A stretch of DNA of 64,000 nt from contig NC_088322.1 in NCBI RefSeq assembly GCF_910592395.1, positions 12,083,431 to 12,147,430 on the forward strand. Direction: 5' to 3'. This document shows, piece after piece, positions 35,912 to 48,548 of the stretch (its first letter is position 1; each line of letters starts with the position of its first letter). Origin of the DNA: Lineus longissimus (taxonomy: Eukaryota; Nemertea; Pilidiophora; Heteronemertea; Lineidae). Made by a program: the position numbers and the translations under genes. The notes under the pieces were generated by a model, which was not told the origin of the DNA, made no database searches, and was given only the letters and a program-made list of their open reading frames with translations.

Positions 35912-38900
35912 GTAAGTACGTCGATCGCTCAAAAACACACAGACCACCTATTGGGTGTCTCTAAAACTTCCACTTTCACCTATGCTGTTCTGAACGATTG
36001 ATTTTCTCGTGCTTTCTCGTGCAGGTCACGTGTAACGTTAGATCCCGTGTGGCTCTACTAAATCCAATATGGCTACACCCAGTTGGCCGCATTGGCTTTT
36101 AACAGCATCCAACGTTAGTTCTACTCATGTATCCACCTTAGAAAGTTGTCAAAGTTTTATCATTTATTTCTGCGAGAAAATCTTACGTTCTTTACAGACT
36201 AACTGACGACATTGGAACAAACAAAATGCCACCAAGTGAAATAACCAAGTGATTGAATAGAAATGAAGGCACGGGGTTAACACTGCAAGGGCTACGATTA
36301 GTTGTTTTGATTTATCCTTTAGACGGTTTCTAAGGTTTAAGTGTTACACCCTTGTGCCTAATCGATGTCTGCATGTATCCTCACAAATTGAAGTCTAACC
36401 TTTTACGAGCTAAGAAGTAGTTGAAACGACTTTGATTGTTTGATGCTAAATTTAAAATTGATCAACTTGTTTTGAACTTGGGTATCTGACATAGAAATGG
36501 ATTGCTAACTATAGAATGATTTCGAATTCGACAACAAGTTTTGAACGATTTTTATTCGTCTTGACCTCGATTAACGTATATTTGAACTTGATGAAGTTGC
36601 AGCTTCATTTTTATTAAATCGGTTCAGAACTATTTTTTCCTGTTAAACCTTGGAGACCGTTGTTCTGCTTAATGCTTCTGAGTATACTTGGCTTTTGGCT
36701 TAATCTTTAACCTTTAGCCACGTGCCTTTGTAGCCCTCAATTAACGAATTAAAAAGACTCAATGTGTGACAATGGAAGCTGCAGCGATGCCGTTTAGTGG
36801 CTGTGTGTTACACTAACATACCATGATCGCATTTTCTTATGATTTTCGTCTTTAACTTACATTGTTATTTAATCGCAATGGAACCTCCATTCAAATCATT
36901 TGTTACAATGTATCCACACTATCAATAGGTGACTCTGTAACAGAATATACAGTCCCGTAAATGCATTTGGCTAAAAAAAGTAATATATGTTACTGTACGA
37001 GTGATATCGGAAACAAAGTTTTGTTGTAAAAACGTACAGTGTGTTTCTACTGTCAAAAACTGCTGTTAGTAGAGCTTTGTTGTCTACAGTTTCACAGCTC
37101 ATAAGGCATAAGTTTAAGTCAAAGTCATTTTTCATTGAATGTTGTAAACTCGTGGTAATGGATGTGCCATAGCGAACATGTGCATGCTTAGCTTTTGTTT
37201 TATAGTTCATTCTGTAAACCACAACATTTTTGCGGTGTTAGAGAAAATATAGATTTCACATGGATTGATTTCTGCTCACTGTTTGATGGAATTCTTACCC
37301 CTTTGCCTCCTGCGCATGTCGGCCAACTTGTATTGTTTCGCATGCTCAAACTGGGGCGAGGCTGCATGGAATGTTCCCAAGAACTGTGCAAGCCAAGACC
37401 ACGATACTTGTGCAATTAGTAGTCAAGTTCATCAGCCATGCACCATGTATACAGAATAGGAAGGCAAGGGGTAAGAGATAAAAGAATCAATTTGAATCTT
37501 CACTGAGAACCAGATCGCGAAAAATGTAAGGCTAACAGTGTGTATTTTAGCATCGTATGAACTAACTCTTGTAAAAGCTTGCAGTAGTTGATTATATGCT
37601 AAACTGTGATGTGATGCTTATCGTGAGTATGAATGGTGAGATGTCCCAGAGTGATCCATTGTCAACCAGATGAAGCATTCTGTGTACGGTTTCAATAAAG
37701 TGTTCAATCAAGGTACATCAATAAATGCGTGTGTAAACATAATCAAGGCATTGCAGCCAAATGTGTGCAAGATGCCTCACTGATCCCTCGACTGGCCACC
37801 CAGATGTAGATTCACAGTATTGTCATTAACTGTGCTTTATTGCTATTTGGAGGGTTTTCGTGGCATGCATTGCTGGGGACATTTTTTTTGAAAAGTCTTA
37901 GTCGGCGTGTCTTCTTGAAAAAATAGAACTAACCACCAAGAATATAAACCCAACTTAAGGTACCGATACATTTGAACTTTGAAGAATTCGGTGCCTTGTT
38001 AGTGTAAGATTTGAAGAGGCTAATCAAAATCAAGTCGACGTTGGACATAATGAGTGGGTATTCGTTTCGAGCCTGACAAGCCATTATTTGCACAGTGGCA
38101 TGGAAAGCCCCCTGGAAAATGGCAAATGATTCGGATTGCATTTACACATGAATAGTTTTCCAAATGAGTACACTCTATACGAACTGACTGCTTCATTTAC
38201 CTCTGAGAGTCTCTCATCTCGGATCGTTAATGCATTCATACTGCATGGCATGCACGTAATATTCTTTTCGAGTTGCTGCAAGGCATCCTGAGGAAATCGG
38301 GCCCTCATCCCGCTGTGAACATCTACCCCTGATTTCCTCGGGATGAGACATGAAATATATTAAACACACAAAACAAATGCGCTACAAAACTGAACAGTGA
38401 TTCTTCTTCTTGGCTGAATGGTGTCTAATGAAATATTGAACATATTGTGTTATCATATTGGGATGCTTGCAAATAACACGGTATCCAGGGGCTGATCACA
38501 ACATTTTATGCAAGCTGATTGCTTTACTTGTTATGGTCAATATCGTGAAGACAAGAGTAGTTTAGGCTGCCATCCGAGAGAATGGTGCAGTGATGGTTGA
38601 CCTCCAGATGACGTAACCGTCCTTTAAGGCTTTGTAAACCATATATCTATTCATCAGCATGTTTAGACAAAATTAAATAGAACCAAAAACAAACAGTGGC
38701 CAATCATACGTATTCCCATTTTAGGATGGGCATGTAGTGCATTGTTTCTATGATTCGTTGTTTGAATAAGCACGTCTGATATACGCTTTTACAAACTTTT
38801 GTATATTTCTTCTGAATTTACATTACATTTTTTTATAGCGGGTGTCATAGAATAATCATCTCAACTTTTTTCTAATCGTGTCTTCATTATTGTTGCTTGA

Positions 38901-39688
38901 TATATCTTTGCTTTTTATACACATTTTATCAGGTTTTCTCGCTTCCTTGCACAATAGGTACAAGAGCCGTAGGTTTTGTACAGGTTGTGCAGGTGTTCAT
39001 TTTACGATACCATGAATCATTTAAGTTTCAGGGCTCAGAAGAAGACGACAGTCCTATTAATGCTTATTTAAGCAAGCTCAACATTGATATAATAATAATA
39101 ATAATAATTTATTGTAAAACAACCTCCAAATAAGGAGCAGACAACACAAATATGCAATAAAAATCATACACAGAGAACGAATCAAAAAAAAAAGATCAAA
39201 AGGGTGAAAGTAAAAGCTTCAATAGTTTATGGTTTTTCCGGTTTAGATTGGCACATAAGGTTTTTACCGAATCGACAATTATAGAGTTGACACCATAAAG
39301 GTTTAAAAATGTTTAAAATATCCCCGGCTTCGACTTTGCATTCAAAACATTTTTGGTCGAATACCGAAAACCACCAGAACAAAATGGTTAATTGGCTCTA
39401 TTTCAGCAAAGAACAGTCAATAGTGCCACGACAGTGGCAATCCGATAATGAGGAATTGTATGACATATGAGCATGGATCTGCACCGATGTGATACGGTTT
39501 TGAACCATTCTGTAAGATAGGTTTGGTTAGGATGAAAGGTCTACTATTTCCTTGACTGATCATGAACAAGAAATAAGTAACCAACTTCTGGCTGGGTTTT
39601 TGGCCGAGATTCATACAGAGGTTCCAAAGATGTGTTGTTCAATGGGAGACGCATATTAATACAGGTAGTCCTTCTTGTATCTTTTCAG
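35912..39688. other. Intron after the alternative pore exons
   Basis: A 3.8-kb intron. It carries a reverse-oriented retroelement 3' tail at 39089-39200. No third copy of the pore exon was seen. The frame at 37195-37459 and others are short and unrecognised. Confidence 0.7.
39089..39300 (-). mobile_element. 3' end of non-LTR retroelement, copy 2
   Basis: An (AAT)n tract, then TTTATTGTAAAACAACCTCC and about 70 bases nearly identical to 1747-1825. It continues past the point where copy 1 becomes low-complexity. Read on the minus strand this gives more of the 3' untranslated region, and possibly a short frame (NLYGVNSIIVDSVKTLC). The upstream boundary is unclear. Confidence 0.6.
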
Positions 39689-39892
39689 GATAAATATGTA
39701 TTAATGTCTCTTGTGATTCTGTGCATTGTATGCATATGGCACGCCATTGTGACACTGTTTATTGGGAAAATGGATGGACGGACGGATATAGTCACGCCGA
39801 CTGTTGCAAAACTGGAGCGAGATGTCTTCATATCGTTTGCTGTCATGTATATCGTCTGTCATATTTTCTTCATCTTCTGGTTATATTTTGAT
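39689..39892 (+). CDS. pLGIC exon 6: M3, short intracellular loop, M4
   Basis: A 68-codon phase-0 exon between TTGTATCTTTTCAG and GTAAGT. It continues LTYM with DKYVLMSLVILCIVCIW (M3), then the loop GKMDGRTDIVTPTVAKLERD, then M4 (VFISFAVMYIVCHIFFIFW, LYFD). Animal receptors usually have roughly 50 to more than 200 residues between M3 and M4. Here there are about 20, close to the bacterial proteins, leaving almost no large intracellular domain for scaffold or kinase contacts. Confidence 0.93.
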
Positions 39893-40254
39893 GTAAGTAT
39901 AAAAGCTATAAACAACGAGGTTTTACAGGCATTTATATTTCACCGTAAAACTGTGATTCACGACACAAAAATCGCGAAAAAAAGATTTTTTTGATTGGAA
40001 TTTAATATTCAGTAGGAATAAAATCATGAGGTTTCTATAGAAATTTTCTAAAATATCAAAAATAAATAGGCACGGATGTTTTACACTTTGCAGTATTGAA
40101 TTAAGCTCTGACAAACTACATCTAAACCATTGAGGGCCTGCAGTTGAGATGTGGATTGTTTTGGTCAAAAAGATAGTAGATGGTGAATAAATAGATATGT
40201 CGATTCTGAGTGGGTACCACCTTGTTTTATGCACTTGTATTCATTTCGCAACAG

Positions 40255-40302
40255 GCATGTAAACGAAGACGTCTGATGAAAACAAAGGACAGAGAATTCC
40301 GG
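40255..40302 (+). CDS. pLGIC exon 7: basic juxtamembrane tail
   Basis: A 16-codon phase-0 exon, ACKRRRLMKTKDREFR, between TTTCGCAACAG and GTAAGT. It follows M4, which normally ends outside the cell in this family, so the strongly basic peptide is unusual for a short C-terminal tail. It joins in frame to any of the candidate last exons at 45163, 51889 and 60658. Confidence rests on the two splice sites and shared phase rather than on conservation. Confidence 0.7.
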
Positions 40303-40664
40303 GTAAGTTCTTCAATTACGCACCCCCTCTACAAAATAGTGAGTATAACAATTGCACACACTCGTAGCAGAGTAATACATTGTACATTTCAAATTTATCT
40401 TGTTTAGGTAGTTTTAGATCATAAAGATGTTTTCGCATTAACGTAGGCGCTGTGTACTTCTAAACTATTTACATGTATTTGTTATCTAATATTTAAGTCT
40501 AAGAGTATATAAATGATTACAACTAAAAGAACATGAAAAAAACATGTGTCAAACTGTTTGGTCCGAGTCTTGTATATATCAAAGTACTAACATCACTAGC
40601 GACACCAGCTATGTTGCATGGCTAAATAATACTTGAATGCGCGCGCAAGGTAATTGAAGCATGA

Positions 40665-40695
40665 TGACGTCAAATCCTCTCCGTGCATGACGTCA
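40665..40695. promoter_or_regulatory. Pair of CRE-like palindromes
   Basis: Two perfect TGACGTCA sites at 40665-40672 and 40688-40695, 23 bp apart and just after a GCGCGCGC run. This is the full CREB/ATF consensus. Function is not shown. Confidence 0.4.
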
Positions 40696-41891
40696 GACGA
40701 ATGTTTTCCTCCAGTTCCTCTCATACACTCTATCTACCTTTACACATCTTTAATGTCTCATCTCTTCTTTACTCGCAATTGCCCAAAATTAAAGCTGTGT
40801 TTCACCCAGCATATAATGTGTTTGTAGAAACATGTCAAACTGTAAACAGACAAGCTCTGAAATTGAAACATCTACACGTAAATGTATGTGTCTGATCAAG
40901 AACTGGGATGTCCCTGTGACACTCAGTAGCTGTCAACATTTTACCTAATATCGTGGTATAGATAATGAGTTGAATATGGTTCGTAAAGGCTTGTTTTTCG
41001 ACATAAAGGGTACAAAGAATGTTTGAGCGCAACTGAAAACATCACAATAGCACATTCCGACACATCATAAAAAGCTGGACTTCTTCGGGCTCTATCAAGT
41101 TTTCCTTTATCTATCTTTAGCATGGACTCACAGACATGGCCATTATTTGACCACTGTTTACCTATCACACGAATGCAGCTTTATCACTTGCTCAATTCCA
41201 TCATTCTGACCCTTCGCACAAAAAATAGCACACGTTTCCGTGACGCCGGCATAGATTTATACACTACATACACATATTCACTGTACAGTATTTTGTCTGT
41301 TTTCAATACGTTGTGGAATAGCTGTATTATATTGATAATAAGAACTTATATGAAGTCTAAAAACATTCGGTAGATGAGACATTTTATCAATGCACCATCC
41401 ACTAGTAGTTGTCCCGTCCTGTGAGTAACTATGTTAGTCCTATGTGTAGTACTTCTGTTTTAAAATCAAAAGACAAACCAGACCAGAAGTAAACCCTTGG
41501 TGCTATGATTATAATGGGTTAAAATGTGGAGTGTTCATACCTATAGTAAGTATGTGTACAAGTTTAGTTAATTTGCCTTGAGTAGAATCCCCATAGATAG
41601 TACATGTACCGGTAGTTATTGTTTGTTTTCATTTGAGGTCAAGGTCACATACGCATTTCACAATACCCGGATGCAGCTCTTCAGAACCTGGATATCAACA
41701 TCAGTCGTTGACACTGAAAAGCCAATCCTGACCCAGGTGCATTGAGCGCAAATGCGTTGGACGTTAACGCACACTGCATGCCATGTGCTGAGATACCGTA
41801 CAACATAGTCAGCCCGGCTTATTTAGTCAGCTCCCATCCTCAATTTAGCCAAATGCTGCTTCCTGAATTCGGCACACAAGTTGTCAAGCAA

Positions 41892-42023
41892 TCACATTAT
41901 CCCACCATTGATGTAAAGCTTCAAGCAGTTGTTTGTCAGGTGCCCGTGCTTTCCACAGTTGTTGCACAGTATCTTATCCTTCCCGAGTATCAAAAATGTG
42001 ACAAATCCAACCTGTTTGCTTAT
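41892..42023 (-). pseudogene. CCHC zinc-knuckle fragment, probable gag-like relic
   Basis: Between in-frame stops on the minus strand, a 43-codon frame contains ILCNNCGKHGHLTNNCLK at 41925-41966. It fits CX2CX4HX4C exactly, with the glycine and basic residues usual for retroviral-type zinc knuckles and CNBP proteins. It ends at a stop soon after the motif. Immediately upstream another minus frame (MDYREETRTPWLGPKGWG) is open, which suggests a frame-broken longer coding region. It could also be a host zinc-knuckle exon; no reverse transcriptase is seen nearby. Confidence 0.4.
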
Positions 42024-42323
42024 CTATCTGTCCATCATATCGCGGGTGATACTACCCCACCCTTTTGGTCCCAACCATGGTGTCCTTGTCTCCTCTCGAT
42101 AATCCATGTCATTCATCTAAATCCACAGTCTTCATCATGAATTAATTCAGAGGTCCAACCAAGATATATAGGCCAATATACGAGATAATTCAATCCATCG
42201 CCAAACTGGCCTAATCCTTCAGAGAAAGCAGAGACTCGAACTGCTGCTGCTTTCTCCGTACATAGATGAGAGAACAGTCTTTATCCATGATAGAATACAC
42301 ATAAAAAACCCATTTGCTAAAGA

Positions 42324-42379
42324 AGTTCGATTACTAGTCTTTATTGATGTCCGGTAGACATCAATAAAGTAATCGAACT
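42324..42379. repeat. Long perfect-arm hairpin
   Basis: AGTTCGATTACT...TTATTGATGTC pairs with GACATCAATAAAGTAATCGAACT across the 5-nt loop CGGTA. The 23 paired bases have no mismatch and one 5-nt bulge (AGTCT) lies in the left arm. It sits in the channel intron. Confidence 0.9.
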
Positions 42380-43869
42380 ACATGTATTTGTTTTCTCATT
42401 ATTTGGGATTTCAATATAACGAACAACAAAAAGCTTCTTATTTTAATTTGGACGTGTGCGACAAATGAAAGTGATCCCTAGGCTACACTTCCTGCAAAAG
42501 AATTCGAAGCTATTACATAAAGTGTTTCAGTCATCTCCAAAAAAATGCTTATCAAATTCCCCAAACCGGTAGATACTACAAGCTACAATGCCACTGCTAC
42601 AATGATTGCAATGCATAATCTAACATGATAATACATTGACACATGCACCATACTGACACAATAGAGAGGTTGCCCAACCTTCTGACTTGCAATCCGATTT
42701 CATCGCCTCGGTTGAATTACAGCTATCTAGTGATATATTCGATATAATACAAGTGACGAACGTTTGTATATTGATATTCCGCCTGCAACTTTACAGTAAT
42801 ATTCAAAATTCCAAATTGGACCTGTACATTAGACGAATATAAAGGTCGTTATCCAAGTCGAAGGCCATCACCACGAATTAGAATACGACTTCGTTATTTC
42901 CGTCTGATGCAGGGGTCCGATCAGGAATTTGAAATACTGTTGTGTTGGTATACGTAGTTTAACGTTTTTTCAAATCGAAGTCTTGCCATTAGACGACTGT
43001 AATTCACTCTTAGATTTGAAATCGGAGTTGGGGTTCTATATGATGCGCAACCTCCCACATGTTACTGCTCTCGTCAGTTGTCTAACTCGTAGTTGATGAA
43101 ACAGAAGATGGCCGTCCAGTGATGTCATTGATTTTGTCAACCTCTGGTACAGGGGTGCTACAGTGATAGTCGCTCTGTGTTGCAATACTCTGAGGAAGAG
43201 GTTGGAAATTGGTTCCTATCCTTGTCGAATATACCCGAAAAGCATACAGTGTGTGTCTCAGAGATTTAGTTATCAGATATATCAATTCACCTGGAATCAT
43301 TTTTTGGAAAACGGACGAATCGTACATGCACTTGCATATTGCTTGAAAATGGCAGGATTGACTGATATGATGAGTACTCATTTCGTTGTGCCATCTAGTA
43401 AGTTGATCGACGTTCTTGGAGTAAAGACAAACTTTGAGAAAAATAATCAGTCACCATTTTTTTTCATCTTTCTTCCATCTTTTATCTGTGTCAATCGAGT
43501 CAAATCATGAGTTGCATCACTTACTGTGAGTTGGACGACTCGACGAGAGAAATTTTGGAGTAATTCCGAATGCCACTTATAACGAAATATCCAGTCTGGT
43601 CCGAATTTACTTGTACACAACTATGTACCTATTCACACCGTCTTAAAGAAACTGATGTGGCTGCAAATATGCTGTAGGCATTGGATTTCAAACGCTGTTT
43701 TCTGTATCATTTGTACCACAATGACAAAATAGAGCTCCCAAACACCTGAAATGTCCTCCGTGTCTCTTTAACCCACCAACCTTCCTGGGCTAAATGAAAT
43801 CAAATTCTGGTAGAACCATCTGCCAGTAAGGTAACCAACCCAAGATTTTCACGAAATGATACATAGATA

Positions 43870-43937
43870 TACAGTGGAACCCCGGTCGGCGTCCACCTCG
43901 GTCCCATGAGTGGTCGTGTTACCAGAGTTCCACTGTA
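43870..43937. mobile_element. 68-bp MITE with CAGTGGAAC ends
   Basis: TACAGTGGAAC ... GTTCCACTGTA. The termini are perfect inverted repeats ending in TA. CAGTGGAACC-type ends are known for pogo/Tigger-like mariner relatives, so this is likely a minimal non-autonomous copy. Confidence 0.7.
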
Positions 43938-45162
43938 CATGTGTGTATCAAATGTACTACTGTTGAAAAATTGTATTAATGCAAGTGACCTACATTCGCA
44001 ACGATCAACAAGGCTACCTGGAATATTACATTTACACTGACGCACATACACTAAAATCTAACAAAGGTTACACTAAACAAAATGCATTTGCCTGCGCTAA
44101 CTTTTCAAGAGCTTTGCTACAGACTTGAGCATCTTCTGATCAAATGACTGCAACAGATACTGATTAAGGACCATTGGATTACACGAATATTATTTAACCA
44201 GAAAGTAAAATACATGTATTGTATACAACTCTATAATTAGGATCTACTCGATGATGTCAGTGTAAATGTTGAATTATGTCTGTTCAACCTTGTTAGATTC
44301 AAGTCTGGTCCATTTATGTGTACAGATCCGTATAACATCGTACATCTAGACAATATAAACCATCGTATTGTTCCATCTCTCACATAATTAACACTGACAA
44401 TAGGTGCTCACGCGCGTGATATTTCCATCTTACGAACTACCAGTACATGCCATGTCCTTGAGAGTGACCTCTGAATTTTCCAGCAGGAAGGAAAATCTCA
44501 TGATATTCAACCCTGCACATGAAGAAGTTAGATGTTTAGAGCTTTCTTTGTTTTGCCCTTGTAAACGTGTCACCCTTCCACAAGCTGTGACGTCATTGGC
44601 AAACTATTGTTAAAGACAAAAAGGTTCTTCCCTCAGTTTAACCTCATTGACTGTTGTCGTACAAATCGATATATGTCGTTATCTTTATTTTAAAATCGAC
44701 CACTTTGAGCCACTCGAGTTATATGAAGGTTCATCTTAGAGAAAGCCTTTCCATCACTGTCTCCCAATTTCCTCCCAAATACTTAGCTCTTTTCTCATTC
44801 GTCAAATGTGCTCCCACCTTTTATTGACCCTAACACTGTGTCAGTTCATGTCACCATTGTAGCTTTAATTCCATAAAGCACGTTTGCACCAGCGTCACAA
44901 TTACACGAAACGTTGAAACCGAAAAAAATATACGTCTTGGCATTCGAATCATTTTCATTCCTAAATATATGACAATTCATTAGAACCAAATCTCCAGCCC
45001 TAACTAATGCTCAATATGGTTCAGAGGTCAAGGCCGATGTTATTCAAAGAAAGGTCAATGGCAAAAATTCAGAGGTCACAGTGGTCATGGCATGGACGAA
45101 CTGACCAGCGCGGTTTTTGATTCTTTCTTATTTCTCTTTCTTTCCTGACCTCCTCTTTTCAG

Positions 45163-45192
45163 AAGTTTCTAGAAGAACGCCGAAGGAGGTAA
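45163..45192 (+). CDS. Candidate alternative last exon of the pLGIC gene (short)
   Basis: After a strong pyrimidine tract ending CCTCTTTTCAG, the phase-0 reading is KFLEERRRR followed by TAA. It would follow ...KDREFR of exon 7 in frame. The opening resembles the last exon at 51889 (DFLAKRKEWQ): both have x-F-L then charged, basic residues. AGGAGGTAACC could instead be read as a donor, giving a 26-nt frame-shifting exon. The sequence is too short for certainty. Confidence 0.35.
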   Translation, partial: KFLEERRRR

Positions 45193-46672
45193 CCATCAAT
45201 TGGTTTTTTGTATTGTCTTTGCAGTTTCAGCCCCACTTTTCCATCAATATGTAATGAATCTTACACGTCACGTTGGGTTTTATGGATGTCGTTGATGCAG
45301 CACGAGTGCCGGCCATATTGAATACTGAACCAATCAAAATCCTCCATTCCTCGCTTGATATGGTTGCTTCACCGCCAAGATGGCCGTTGTCACCTTGACC
45401 TCTGACCTCTAACCATTATTGAGCTTGAGTGGTCGTTAAGTTATTAACTGCATCCAGAGCACGGCGGAGTTTTTACTCTTATAGGTGGCGATAGTTTAGC
45501 TATGTGGGCATGGGTCATCCTGTGGTGGGCCGTGTGGTGTTGGGGACGCTACGAATCGTGCTGATTGTCATGACGTACCGTATCTGAAATAGAAGTTGGG
45601 TTTGGTATTATTTGTCAGCAGCATGTTTTAAAAGATCTCAACATTTTTTAAATTGGCCTAATTGTTATTGCAGATTAACATGGAATTGGTGTAGGCTTCT
45701 CAATCAAATTCTCAATTATTTTCTATTTTCTCATGTTTTTAGAAAGAGGAAAATTCTTTGCTGGCCGGTAACATTTTTTTGATTGATTTCAGTCTGCCCC
45801 CAATTTATCAAAGGATTCACATGTCTATATCTTCTTGTCGTCAGTTGACAAAACTATCATTCATGCCCTACATATTCCGCTCGCTAGAGATTTTTTGACA
45901 TTCAAAAAAGAAGAGTTTATTTTCAGAAGAATGCTTTTAGATTTTCGAATGCGATACTTTATTTCAAAAAATTGTAACTGAAAGAAAATGTCTTGTTACA
46001 ATATTTCATCAATGTATCTATTGCACTGCAAAATTGGTCATTTCCCAATTGTTGGAGAGAGACGATCAGTTCAGCTATCTAAGATATACGTTTCGAAATA
46101 GTGCATTACCTCCATCGTTTTAGAAAACATGAGAAACCAACCATCATAAATAGTTCTGTTCTTCTTCTTGGAATATGTTAGTCTATAATACGCAAGAATT
46201 AGTTTGCAGCCGTGCATCATCGTGTTCATATCCTAATTTGTCTAGTATATTGTTTATACCTGGCCTACCAAGTTTTAGGCCATACCTCAAAAATCTTTAA
46301 GTTGCAAAGAATTGTCCTCTTTCTAATATTTATGGATAACCAGGCGTAAGAATTTCCTTTTTCTCATATCATATGCTTTGTAACTTTTATTTCCAACCGC
46401 GATCGACCACGGATATATAGGAAAATGTTTTCACGGCGATTTGCAACAACTAATCATCTGTGAAGGTGACCTCGTGAATTTGTTTTTTATCCAGTATCCG
46501 TTTATCAAATAGTGCGACTTATACCTATTGTAAGACAACATGTTGAAGAAATTAAAGTGTAGCCAATTGTATAATCATAGTGTTAATGTTTGATGCTGCT
46601 TTGAAGATTATTTTTGGTGAGATCACTGATTAAGGTTGCAACAAATAGCGATTATACACAGATGGAAATGTA

Positions 46673-46787
46673 CCTTCTCCATACAGGAGCCCATTTGCAT
46701 ACTCACATAATTTCATGACTTTCTTCCTGAAAATAAAAAAGGAATGAAAAGGATTGAGTAACTAAATGGGCCCATATATGGAGAAGG
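46673..46787. repeat. Inverted-repeat (hairpin) element
   Basis: CCTTCTCCATACAGGAGCCCATTT ... and AAATGGGCCCATATATGGAGAAGG are inverted arms of about 33 bp with a few mismatches, around a ~49-bp loop. MITE-like, with no obvious target duplication. Confidence 0.75.
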
Positions 46788-48548
46788 CATGAACTCTCAT
46801 ACATAGTATACATCATACTATGGAATTAACGTATACTGTTGGCGCGAAAAGGTTACAGTTGTACTGATGAAAACTGAAAATTAACGAAACTGAACTTATT
46901 TCTATAAATTCTCCCATGTTTACGATGGAACCACATCTAAATTCACTGGTACTTAAGTGGTTAACTTGACTGAGTGACAATGTAGATGTTATTAGGACGT
47001 TCAGTCAATATGGGCTTAAAAGTGGTGTCGACAGGATGTTGTTGATACACCATTGATCACTGAGGACTGGTCGAACCTATGGCTAGAGCAAGAAAATAAA
47101 TAGCTCGCATATTCAGCTTGTGGCCAAGGAATTCTGTGTTGACGAGATAAATGCTGGCTACGTTCAAACATTTTCTCAGGCAAGCAAGTGCCAAATGGTA
47201 AACTTCAAAGCTCCATTGAACATACACTATGATAACTATGGCGACATATTTTTGGTTCCCAATCTGCCCACCAGCGCTCTGCAGGTCGAAGTTAGCCTCC
47301 CAGTGACAATTTGTATGTCGCAACTGCCGCTCTACTTGCTGAAACACAACCCGCTGATTGGTTGAAAGAACTGATTGTTGTTGCTGACGTCATATCATCA
47401 GCCAAGCGGCGCTGAAACGTAGTAACACATCAAACGGGTGAAGGGATTACCGGGCATCTCATTTCCCCTGGTGTGTATATAGGGAACCATTTGAACATAT
47501 TACTGAAGATATTGCATGCTTAAGTGGGGTCTCAGCATTTGTGAAGCCAGTGAAACGCGTATAGAAGACTGTAAAGAGATAAAGTAAACTAACCAGTGAC
47601 CTGTACGTTGCTTGTACCAAAATACCTGGATAGTCCGTTTTCTCAACAGCTCTATTCAATTGAACGATTCCTAAACAACGATATGTAACACAATTCTCAA
47701 CATGATTTTTGCTAGACTACAAGTACAAACTTGGTGAGTGCGGTTTTTGCAGCCTCCATATGTCTACGTATAGTTTTAAGGACTGGTGTTTCATGTAATT
47801 AGTTGAATAGACGTCAACACTTCTTTTTTGTGGAGGGGGAGAAAATTAATGGTGCACATATTTAGAAAGCCAGTTTTGGCGATATCACCCCCATAGCCAT
47901 ATGGAAATGAGGTTAGGAATGTTGATAAAAGATTCCACAGAATGATGTGAAGAAGAAAAAAATATTTCTAAACGTAAACTACTTAAAAAAACTTTTTAAA
48001 TGGTAGGGACCGTACTGAAACTTATATATTCGGTAAGAAAAAAAATCCTAAAGACGAATACATGCCAAAGGATAGCACCGTGCCCATAAAACTCTTTACG
48101 GCAGAGTACACTTATGATATTATAATCATACATATAATTAGCTGAAAAGGCACTTGATTTTAAAGTAAACCTCGCATATAACGTTGCCGCTCTTTAGTCG
48201 AGACGGTGCTCTTTCGTTTCAAGTATGAGGCACCACTGCTTGATCAAAGTGTTCTTTTAACCAACGACAACAACCTATACTTATACTATGGCATCGTGAC
48301 AGTATTGCCACCACTACCCCGAAGTAATACCAAAACGTTTAAACCTTGACTTTAAATTCTGCAGCCACGAATCAGCTTGGACTTGTAGAGAACAGGGAAT
48401 AGGTCCATGTACCGCAACCACGTAAATGCATATCAGAAGTATAATACTGCTATTCCAATTTTCTAATCACAATATAGCTTATTTACTTTCATTTGCTTTG
48501 AGTTTACTATATTGTAGTGAGATTTCGATTTCGTTACGGAGACGGTAG

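Noticed and set aside
38937-39060. Exon-like frame after TTTTATCAG (TRAVGFVQVVQVFILRYHES) resembling part of an F5/8 discoidin domain
   Set aside because: The similarity is a few hydrophobic positions only, no donor is seen, and it runs straight into a retroelement tail.
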